Assembly (NCBI GenBank): GCA_003990745.1
Contig: RBNI01006456.1
Span: forward strand, 1-11,309
Origin: Jimgerdemannia flammicorona
Lineage: Eukaryota > Mucoromycota > Endogonomycetes > Endogonales > Endogonaceae
DNA: 11,309 nt
Direction: 5' to 3'
The notes under the pieces: model-generated
Told to the model about the DNA's origin: nothing
The model's input: the letters and a program-made list of their open reading frames with translations, nothing else
Database searches by the model: none
Shown: piece after piece, positions 1 to 8,342 of the stretch
How positions within the stretch are numbered: the stretch's first letter is position 1
Layout: the number at the start of each line of letters is the position of its first letter
Position numbers and translations under genes: made by a program

Positions 1-34
1 AAAAAAAAAAAATGCAATCCTCCATCTTTTTTCC

Positions 35-2041
35 TCACGCCACTACCGCCTCCTTCACCTCCTCAGCCACATCCTCCTCTGTCTCCACGCCTTCCGCCAT
101 ATCCATCGCCCCCATTTCCTCAGCCTTCTCCAGCGCTACCTCCACAACCTTCCTGAGGGCCCACTCATTCCTCTTCCCCTCCACCATCGCTTCGCCCAGG
201 CACCGCCGAAACCGACGTCCCGCGCCGCCGGTGCGCAGCATCGAGAGCGGCTTAAGTAGCAAGGAGAGGGATGGGGTGTGACGTTGGGAGGGGGCATAGT
301 AAATCGTGGCGTTGTCTATTGGGGTTGAAGAAACAGGGGATGGTAATCAGAGAAGGCGATGACAAGCGGGATTGTGTGTGGAGAACGCATGGGTGGAGAT
401 GGTGATGCACAGACCTACGTAGCGGTCTATGATCTCTGATATTGGGCGGAGGGCAGTGGGCGGGATGTTGTGGAGTTCTGTGCGAGGTGTGGAGGTGAGT
501 AGGAGAGGGAGGGAGTTATGGATTGATTGGTTGGTGAACGGTATCATGTGCGGGAGGTAAGTGTGCAAGAGATTCAAAATATATGTGGAAGTATACGGCT
601 TATTCTTACCTCGGTCGAGAGTTTGAAGAAACATGGGCTCATCCATGACTGAGATCAGAAAGAAAGAAAAAACGATGTGTGGATAAATACAATGTTAACG
701 AATGACTCCAACTCGTAAATTATATGTCGTACTTCTATGCGGAAGGTTCTATATCTTGTATTCTATCTTCCCATTCCCATCCCTTTTTCTTCAAACGACC
801 ACCATCGCAACAACCTACCTTTCCTCCCAATCATAATCCCATCGCACCTCTCCAATCCGCTGCGGACCTTCTCCACTGTATCAAACCCCCCGTTCGCCGT
901 CACGACCAGTCCGTGAAACTCCTTCGCCAGCCTCCACACACGTTCATAATCCAGTGGCGGGACTGTTCTATTCTGCTTCGGCGAGAGCCCGTGGAGCCAG
1001 GCCTTGCGGGCGTGAACAATCACGTGCGTTGGCGGAAGGGAGGAACGGAGGAGGGTAGAGAGCTGGGTGGGAATAGAAGAAAAATGTTTGGTGGACGAAG
1101 GTTTTCGGATTCGGAATTTAATGGGGAGTACAGGGATGAGATGCCTTACAAAGTGGCAAAGGTACTCGTACGAGTCGAGATCGTCGACGCCGATACGGCA
1201 CTTTACGGTGACAGGTATGTGGACTCCGTGCGCGTGCATGGCATCCAGAATCGAGGCGACGCGGTCGGGGGTCTTCATAAGAACGACGCCAAAGCAGCCG
1301 TGCTGTGCGCGAAAGGCAGCGGTCCTGTGTGAGAGATTCACCTCTCCATGCTAGCTAGTATATACTGATACGGCAACAAATGTGCAGATCCACGTACTTG
1401 CACCCGATCACTCGGACAACCGACGTTAACGTTCACCTCACCGAATCCGACCTGTTCGACAATCTTGGCGGCGCGTGCCATCTGTTCTGGGTCGCTGCCG
1501 CCGAGCTGCACGACAGTGTCGGGGTGCGGGTCGCCAATAAAGCGGTATAGGCTAGCGGGGGAGGATGGGGAGGGAGCGTTTTTTATGATGGCATTGGCGT
1601 GGACCATCTCGCTGTAGAGGGTATGGCTTGAGGAGATGAGACGAAGGAGGTGGAGGAAATGCTGCGAGGGAGTTATTGAAGTTTTATTTAGCAATGATAT
1701 TGATATTTGCAGTTTCGATGGTGAGGAAAGCCGGTGCTTACTGGGTTGGTCACGTCGATCATGGGGGCTACGCTGGTGGTTCTGGCGAGGCGAGATTTTC
1801 GAGGCAATGGAATTCCACTGGTAACCGAGCGAACATTGGGTAAGGTAATAAGGGCATTTCTGTGCAAGGAAATGGAATGTCGTAACCGAATGGTGGTTGG
1901 CATTGAGAGGAACAACGGTGGCTTGGCTGAGTTGGTTCCAAAAACTTTGTTGAACGCATGGGTAATTAATCTAAATTTAATGCCTCGGCTAGGGAATGTT
2001 GAGAGAAGGGTAGGATTGAGGGCTAACCCATCGCGCACCAT
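35..2041 (-). CDS. DusA-type tRNA-dihydrouridine synthase, seven exons
   Basis: FMN-dependent enzyme that reduces uridine to dihydrouridine in the tRNA D-loop. My splice model, in transcript order: 2041-1742, 1661-1398, 1302-1150, 1062-819, 648-610, 477-415, 315-35, giving 447 aa ending in TGA. All introns are GT-AG. Seen in the product: SVAPMIDVTN (residues 90-99), LYSEMV (115-120), QLGGSDP (152-158), GCPSDRVQ with the presumed catalytic Cys182, VKCRIG (221-226), HARKAW (256-261), NGG (296-298) and GIMIGR (314-319) for FMN phosphate binding, and GAGRRFRR (about 385-392) in the helical C-terminal domain. These match bacterial DusA in order. Residues 1-89 precede the catalytic barrel, are rich in R/S/T and nearly free of acidic residues, so a mitochondrial presequence is inferred. 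Least certain are the last donor (GTCTGT at 414) and the choice of the first ATG; a later Met47 is possible. The acidic Ala/Glu-rich C-terminal tail is not part of the family core. Confidence 0.92.
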
Positions 2042-2339
2042 CGCCGAACAATCTTATAATTTCCTTTGTATCAAATGAGTAGAACAAGGGCACTATCCAC
2101 TCAGCGTATCATTCTGGGAATCGTTTCACCAAAATGCACTCGTAGAATGTTATTTTTGCGCGACGAGGCTCCGATAAGGCCATATTGAATGTTTCAAGTA
2201 GTTGGGTACAAAGTCGATGACAATATCTAAATTGAATGAGAATCACAATATTCTATTTACATGACACTACCCCTTCGCTCTGGCACTGAGGGATATCCAC
2301 GGCAAACCAACCAACGATTTAATCATTGTCCGCATATTT

Positions 2340-3035
2340 TTAATACCACCCGCCAGTATACACTCCTACCAACCCAACAGTCATGGCCACCACAACATTC
2401 TCCCACCGCACCTTATCGCTCCTTTTCGCCGCCGAATACCCCGGCCAACTAAGAACGGCAAGTGACCCGGTGGGACTCGACAACGCGGGCAACGCGGACG
2501 TTAGGTTGGCGACCTGCTCACCCCCAAGTGCCAAGCCGTACCCCTGTGTGACCTGCTCATTCTCGATGGCATTGCAAGCGTTCTGGACTGCGGCGGTGGT
2601 GAGGCCCGAATCCGAACCCGCTAAGCACGTGTAGCAGAATACGAAGGCGTCGACGAAGAGATCCTGGGCGCAGGCGCAGGCGTACATGGGCCCTACGGCC
2701 TTGGAAAGCGTTAGCGTTGCGTTGGAGGTGAGCATGCTGGAGACGGCTTGGAGGCAGAGGCCGACGAAGTTGAGATAAACTGAACAACATTTCGAGAGAG
2801 AGGGCACTGATGTCGGTTGAGGGATGGCACTAAAGGTGGGAATGAGAGGTTGGGTTGAGTTGAATGTCTGGGAGCCGGAGGGTGACAGTGAGATTGAGCT
2901 GGAGTAAGAGAGGGAAGTAGAGGCTATATCTGCCGTGCTGTCGATGGTGGGAGAGGCAATGCTTTCTGAACTTTGTGCGGTGACGAGGATAGGCAAGACC
3001 AAGCAAAGAACTAGGACGAGCAGCAGAAGACGCAT
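2340..3035 (-). CDS. Secreted 8-cysteine Ser/Thr-rich protein, possibly GPI-anchored
   Basis: 231 aa, no intron needed, ends in TAA. The family is not recognised. Residues 1-20 form a clear signal peptide (MRLLLLVLVL... ending in VTA before Gln21). Residues 21-82 are a Ser/Thr/Pro-rich spacer, probably O-glycosylated. A Cys domain follows: C83-C84, C94, C120-x-C122, C134-x-x-C137, C154, which is eight cysteines and four possible disulfides. Asn-x-Ser/Thr sites lie at about 59, 105 and 177. The C-terminus has a basic/polar stretch and then about 18 mostly hydrophobic residues, compatible with a GPI signal or a membrane anchor, though not a strong one. The spacing does not fit CFEM or hydrophobin patterns. 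An in-frame ATG at 3083 would add 16 residues before the signal peptide. I prefer 3035 because the hydrophobic core then starts at Met1 and the TATA box puts transcription start near 3083. Confidence 0.72.
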   Translation of the reverse strand: MRLLLLVLVLCLVLPILVTAQSSESIASPTIDSTADIASTSLSYSSSISLSPSGSQTFNSTQPLIPTFSAIPQPTSVPSLSKCCSVYLNFVGLCLQAVSSMLTSNATLTLSKAVGPMYACACAQDLFVDAFVFCYTCLAGSDSGLTTAAVQNACNAIENEQVTQGYGLALGGEQVANLTSALPALSSPTGSLAVLSWPGYSAAKRSDKVRWENVVVAMTVGLVGVYTGGWY

Positions 3036-3107
3036 TGCGATGGTGGCCGAAGTTGGATTTGTTGACGGTTGTTCAAAGGTCAAAAGGACGTCCTGATAGG
3101 GCGGGTG

Positions 3108-3117
3108 TTTATAAATA
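3108..3117 (-). promoter_or_regulatory. TATA box of the secreted-protein gene
   Basis: The minus strand reads TATTTATAAA, the only strong TATA-like site just upstream of the gene. It lies about 75 nt before the preferred ATG at 3035. With the usual ~30 nt spacing, transcription would begin near 3080-3085, leaving a 5' leader of about 45 nt. This makes the upstream ATG at 3083 an unlikely start. Confidence 0.5.
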
Positions 3118-3299
3118 GCACCAGCAGTCTTCGCGACAAGGCCAAAGTTTCGGGTGTTTTACCTATATGGTGGGAGGAGGGGAGGCCGTAGGCATCTCAT
3201 TAGGATCACTATCAATGGTGTCGTGAGCGATCGTGGGGATGAATAATTTATCGTAAAAATAAATCCATGATTATCGTTACAGGGCGAGTCATGGCAACC

Positions 3300-3316
3300 G
3301 AGGACCACTGGTCCTC
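3300..3316. repeat. Short perfect palindrome GAGGACCA-C-TGGTCCTC
   Basis: Two 8-nt arms around a single central base, about 265 bp upstream of the secreted-protein start codon. It could be a dimeric transcription-factor site or chance. There is no second copy in the window that I can see. Confidence 0.35.
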
Positions 3317-4065
3317 TTGATCACTTGTATAGCACCTACCCTGCAAGCCCCCATATCGGTCGTGGAGGTGCTTGAACTGTCAGTGTTTTTCTGTGGTGGA
3401 GAAGAGGATAACGTCAGGTAATGTTCTTGGCAGGGCAATAGGCAGCGTGGCAGTGTTTATGAAACACACCTGCCCCCAATGGCTGTCGTCAGGACCGACG
3501 GACCCCGGAGTGCATCTTCTTGGTGTGGTCGTGCTCGATTGATTGTGTTGTGGTAAGAGAAGGGGTGGAAGGGAACGATATATTTTCATTGAGTCTCGCG
3601 TTATATTATTTCAATTATTTAACATGCCCTTCTTTCGATAAAAGGAACACGACTAAGTGACTCAAAGCAACTTGGGCACTTGTTTCTGGGCTAGCGATAT
3701 TATTAAGGCGATAATTTCCGACCGTCTCGTGGCGACGACGGCCCAGTCCCTTCCGCCGTTAGAACGGTTATTGCCCGCCAAACGTTTAGATTGGCAATGG
3801 GACTATCGCTGCTTTCCTTTTTTTCCTTTTTTTTTAAAGGTATTAATATGTTTAAGCATATCTTTGACCATTCAAACCGACAACTGCGGCAGCTAGCATG
3901 AGGTCGTTTGCAATATACACTCAGACTCCGACAAAAACACTGACCTATGAGAAAACGCGCGAGCTAAAGATCACATCCGTGGATCCGTCGATGCTCCCCG
4001 ACGGGTTTGTACACCCCTTGTGGCATATTCGAAGGCTTCGGGTGGCTCGGAAATACAAGAGCACA

Positions 4066-4096
4066 AGAAAAAAAGAAAAAAGAAAAAAAAAAAAGC
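4066..4096. repeat. A-rich homopurine tract
   Basis: Almost pure A with scattered G on the plus strand. A T-rich homopyrimidine tract at 4351-4371 is roughly its complement, so the two could pair. It is low-complexity sequence that generates Lys-rich artefact frames. Confidence 0.6.
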
Positions 4097-4588
4097 AACA
4101 AACGAGCTTAGAGGCACTTCCCCACCAACTCGCAGTGCAGCGTCCGAGCATGGGTGCCACAAACTCAAAAGTCGTGGCAAAATTCCTCTTTCCCTCCTTG
4201 GCTCACGCGGCAGTTTGAGAGATAGACGTCGAGGTCCAACCTTTTCGGATGCCGGACGTAACGGAAGCTTTGCGGGCCCGCTTGAGTCACGTTCGGGTCG
4301 GATCCTTTTGGAAGCTGCAAGGGAAACCCGATCAATGCACGAGGTGAGGGCGTTTTTTCTTTTTCTTTTTCTGGTGTGCGTGTGTTTGTCCAACATGCTA
4401 CATGCCGTCGCCAAAGTTCCAGATCCTCCCAATCCCCATCGCCGGGTTTTCCCACACGACCCGGCCAGAAAGGCAGCGAACCGTGGGTGTGACGGATGTC
4501 AACGTTTGAAAGGTTTCATGCAGGTGAAAACGTATAAGCTGGATCATGATTATGTGCAATGCAAAGCAAATGATGGCGGCCACTTTTA

Positions 4589-5850
4589 AAATCTTACCTA
4601 CTCTCTAATTATTCTATTAATTAGTTCTATAGTCTGTATTTATTATATTGATGAAAATTTTAATTTTATCATTTTTATACAAGTTAGAATTTGCAGAGTA
4701 ATTTTGATCTAATACTTGATCTAATAAGTCTGCTAGAACTACTACTTATTATATCAGACTTTGTATTTATTGATCTGTTATTAGATTTGTAATAAATAAG
4801 ACTAAGATTATTGTAAATTCTGTAGAAATAATATCTCCAGAGATTATATTTGCTTAATAAGATTGTAATACTGAATAACTTAAGATTTTTTAATTTTTAA
4901 TAAAGTAATTAAATATATTACTAAGGTTTAATAAACTAAGATATTACAGTGACAGATATAAGTATATCAATGTTATATTATTTTACTTCTTCAATTTATT
5001 ATAACTTAAATAAAAATATTAATTTTACCTTATTTGAATAATTATATATATAGTTATTATCTTTTAAAGTTATATAAATTGATCATTAGTACACTTATAG
5101 CCCCAATGATATCTGGAGTCTCTTATCATTATTTTATATACTCTTAGTATTATAATTTTTTAATTTTTTTATTAAAGTTTATTCCCTATTCTTTATCTAT
5201 CTCTGATATATTTCAAACTATATGAAAGCTCTCTAAAAATATTTGCAATTACATAATCTATAAACTATATTCTGGTATATTTATATATAAGATTGTTAAG
5301 AATATAGATATTGAAATAATAATAGTATATTATATAAGAAATGAGTACTATAGTAATATTACTATACTACTAAAAGTCAGTTGTCTGCAGACCTTTTCTA
5401 TTAGAGATAAGGTATGGATCATTTACTAAATAACTACTAAAAAGATAAAAACTACTATAGAAATTATCAAAACTATAGAAGAAGAAGAAAAACTATGTAT
5501 TAGTACTAAGACTATATATTAGATACTGAAACAAAGAGACCTAAAGACTATAGTCAAGTAGAAGAAGCCAATGTTATTCAAGTATCATATTAAGATATAC
5601 TACAAATTCACTCTTAAGTATTAATATTGAACTTTAGATAACTAAAAATAAGTTATTTTTTTAGATATTTATTATTTAGCTTAAAAGTGAGAAATTTATT
5701 TTAAATTACTAGCCAATAAATACTAAGTTATAAATACCTTTCTCTAGTATATTTCATATTATACAAATATTATTCAATATGTTTTATATAGTTTTTTTGA
5801 AGAAAAGTATTAAGAATATATTATCAATTCAGAGTTCCAAGAAGTATACT
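4589..5850. other. AT-rich, stop-saturated relic sequence, element unidentified
   Basis: From about 4588 the DNA becomes extremely AT-rich with essentially no CpG and abundant TpA, as expected of RIP-mutated repeats. No frame is readable over a useful length. A short plus-strand stretch near 5389-5420 could read as the end of a retroelement integrase (…RDKVW…), but the flanks do not support it. I call it decayed transposon DNA by composition and by its continuity with the identified LINE relic to the right. No terminal repeats of its own were found. Confidence 0.5.
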
Positions 5851-5971
5851 AGATAGAAAGATCTTAGTATATTTAATTGACAATATGTGGGGTAGAGATA
5901 TAGTACTCCTTGGGTCTTTGTAAGAGTGAGAGAAGAGCAGAAGGAGAGGAGGAACTAGTAGAGCTAAATAA

Positions 5972-6139
5972 AAGATAAAAAGACTGAGCTTTACTAATAA
6001 GGTCAAGGCAGAGAATATATCAACTGAATTAGATAGATGGCTGCAGAGAGAGAAGGAGAAGGCACCAGCTAATAGGCCTGGTAGAGTAGCTTTAGGTAAC
6101 CAGGGGGACAAGACTAGTAATATAGTAGCTAAGGAAGAG
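5972..6139 (+). pseudogene. Stop-free 56-codon segment, possible start of LINE ORF1
   Basis: In a region where every frame is full of stops, this frame stays open for 56 codons and reads as ordinary hydrophilic protein, including LDRWLQREKEK. It continues with few stops to a run of nine A at 6154-6162. Beyond that run the plausible ORF1 reading lies in a different frame. A one-base slip in that run would join them, so this may be the N-terminal part of ORF1. The function is not recognisable. Confidence 0.35.
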
Positions 6140-7081
6140 TGACTGCTAATTTGAAAAAAAAATCCAGATATGAAAGCTAATAGTGAGGGAGGGGGAGTAG
6201 TATGAGGCCTAGAAATCTGGCCAATAATATGACAGGCCTAATAACAGTACTATTACTTAAGAAATTAGTATCTGAATTTACAGTTATATTATACTTCTAG
6301 GGCTTGGTAATTATAGCAAAGTTGGTTTTGGAACTACTGATCAACTAGATGAAAAGAGTGGCCTCAGTGATTCTGAAAGATCTAGAGGAAGTTGAGGTGA
6401 GCTTTGAAGAGAAAGAGATGATGTTAGAGATACTGAAGAAGAGAATAGTGATTAGAGAAGTAGTGATCTCTATAATAAGATATATAAGGTGGGACCCCAG
6501 GATAGTTCAGCTAGTGATAACTAATATATTGACAATAAAGAAGGATAAGATAAGAAAACTGATTATAGATACAATCAAGAAATATAAGGATATAGTAGAT
6601 ATTGACTTCAGAGTTTGGAAGGATATAGAGTTTCATATAGAAAATATGGATATTAGAATGCAACTTACTGGAAAGAAGTATTAGGAAAAGAGAGAGACTG
6701 ACTAGTAGTACTGAAGTGAGGCCCTGTTCAGTTCAAGGTATCAAGAGTAAAGAGGATATCTAAGGAGGAGAAGGACTTACTGAAGGCTCTGAAGGATCTA
6801 GCAGAAGTAGTGAAAAGGTGTAGATTGACCTAAAAGAAGTATGTAACTTTAATAGTAGTGAAGATTATTAATGACAAAAAAGTGTGCTTAGATTGAGCTA
6901 TATGAAAGAGAACTAAGGAGAAGCAGAGGCAGAAGAACCTGTTGGCAGATCTGAAAGAGGACTCAAAAATAGTATTGGCTGATATGAAGACTAGGTTGAG
7001 GGCCAGTATATAAGAGCTAAGGAGATAAAAGAGCTGAGTGGAGAAGACCAAGAGATAGGAATAGCTCTGGGGGGGGGGAGA

Positions 7082-7089
7082 AGTGCAGT
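7082..7089. repeat. Left target-site duplication AGTGCAGT
   Basis: Eight bases directly before the foldback element, identical to 7693-7700. Because the neighbouring bases also match, the duplication can equally be written as ten bases (7081-7090 and 7692-7701, AAGTGCAGTT) with the element one base shorter at each end. Confidence 0.85.
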
Positions 7090-7692
7090 TAGTGCTCCGA
7101 ACGAGTCAATCCGGATGGGATTCGGATGGATTCGAATCCCATCCGGATCAACTCGGATTGGATTCGAATCCCATCCGGATGGATTCGAATCAACCATTGT
7201 TTTGATTTCCAAATTGGACAATTAAATGTTTACATCAATAACTCGATTAATAATCATCCAAATTTGATGATCTTAGTGTCATTTGAAAGCCCTTAATAAG
7301 GCCTTTCTAATGATATCAAGAACATTAAAATCAGATTACGCGTTGCCGAGATATTAAGGAAAACATTCTATTTGACGAAATTTCCAAAATCGGCAAATCG
7401 AAGAATTTCCAAAATCGGCGATTCAGACGGTTTCCTTCATAACTCAGCAATGCATGATCTGATTTCAATGTTCTTGATATCATTAGATAGGCCTTATTAA
7501 GGGCTTTCAAATGACACCAAGATCATCAAATTTGGATGATTATTAATTGAGTTATTGATGTAAACATTTAATTATCTAATTTGGAAATCAAAACAATGGT
7601 TGATTTGAATCCCATCCGAGTTGATTCGGATGGGATTCAATCCGAATCAATCCGAATCCAATCCGGATTAAATTGACTCATTAGGAGCACTA
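7090..7692. mobile_element. 603-bp foldback element (non-autonomous DNA transposon, long-TIR MITE)
   Basis: A near-palindrome: left arm about 7090-7364, loop 7365-7428, right arm about 7429-7692. Termini are TAGTGCTCC and GGAGCACTA, flanked by an 8-bp duplication (ten by the alternative cut). It has no coding capacity, so a transposase must come from elsewhere. TAGTG termini with an 8-bp duplication fit the hAT superfamily. Arms of over 250 bp with a 9-10 bp duplication would fit Mutator-like elements instead, so the superfamily is open. The outer ~100 bp of each arm holds repeated GGATTCGAATCC-like subunits, and the loop has a 16-bp direct repeat (7379-7394 and 7404-7419). CpG sites are retained, in contrast to the DNA on both sides. 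It interrupts LINE ORF1. Confidence 0.88.
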
Positions 7693-7700
7693 AGTGCAGT
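7693..7700. repeat. Right target-site duplication AGTGCAGT
   Basis: Identical copy of 7082-7089, directly after the element. Deleting the element plus this copy rejoins LINE ORF1 in frame. Confidence 0.85.
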
Positions 7701-8342
7701 TATAGAGAACAAGCTGATAGTAGAGGAGGTCTCAGTTCAATATAGTGTTCTATATATCTATAGGGTAGAGAGATGAGCTGTAGGATGTATCTGAGAAGGA
7801 CTGAGATAAGTTAGTAGATATAGGTACTATAGAGAGCCAGAAGTTGAGAGTTCAGTAGATAGATCTAGGTGAGAAAGAGATAGGTGATGAACAGTAACTC
7901 TAGAAGACTCTGACCAATGTGACAGCAGATGAGTTGAGAGAGATTAACTTCTGGGTAATTAGTGAAGTATACTGAAAAAATATTTTGAGAGACAAGAGAG
8001 TGGTATATAAGTTGAGGGATAAGTTGATGATAGCTCTGCTGAAGATAGAGAAGTATGAGATAGATGAAAGTAAGAAGGCTGCTCTGCTAGAGATTGTAAA
8101 TATATATACTGCATACATATCTGTAGGGCCTAAGAGACTGGCAAAATAGCAGGTAGTATATAAAGAGTATCAGATATCTATAGAAGAGTAGGATAGAGAG
8201 GACTATCTAGAGATATTGGTGGCTTTAGATGCTTAGTAGAAGACAGAGACAAAGATTGAGGCTGAGAGAAACTTAGACATAATGGATGATTCAGTGAGTA
8301 TAGAATTATAGGGTAGTCTATACTTTCAACCTATGAATAGTA

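Larger units (their letters stand above)
3118..4588. other. Gene-poor balanced-GC spacer, no gene supported
   Basis: About 1.5 kb between the promoter of the secreted-protein gene and the AT-rich boundary. Several open frames of 70-190 codons exist on both strands, the longest on plus at 4020-4589. They are low in complexity (Lys runs from A-rich tracts), show no domain I recognise, and overlap each other in opposite directions. I found no tRNA cloverleaf. The stretch holds a small perfect palindrome at 3300-3316 and homopurine/homopyrimidine tracts near 4066-4096 and 4351-4371. It may contain upstream regulatory DNA of the gene at 2340-3035. Confidence 0.5.

Noticed and set aside
1..12. Run of A at the window start as a poly(A) tail or signal
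   Set aside because: It lies just beyond the Dus stop codon on the wrong strand for a tail of that gene and is most simply a contig edge at a homopolymer.
724..1332. 202-codon plus frame opposite the Dus gene
   Set aside because: It lies antisense to exons and introns with clear DusA motifs; it is open only because of codon bias on the other strand.
4020..4589. 189-codon plus frame ending at the AT boundary
   Set aside because: Lys run from an A-rich tract, no recognisable domain, strong overlapping frames on the other strand, and no promoter or splice context. A real but unknown gene cannot be fully excluded.
5389..5660. Possible Gypsy integrase tail (RDKVW and a following Lys-rich stretch)
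   Set aside because: Only one short motif matches, the upstream reading is in another frame, and no other integrase or RT landmark is seen nearby.
6349..6684. Open frame of 111 codons on plus, hydrophobic/charged
   Set aside because: The neighbouring frame gives the protein-like ORF1 reading that continues for kilobases. This frame is stop-free only locally and is a shadow inside a dead element.
7120..7200. GGATTCGAATCC resembles a tRNA T-loop or internal B-box
   Set aside because: No cloverleaf or A-box fits around it, it has an extra base relative to the B-box consensus, and it recurs as a subunit of the foldback arms. It is a palindromic subrepeat, not a tRNA.
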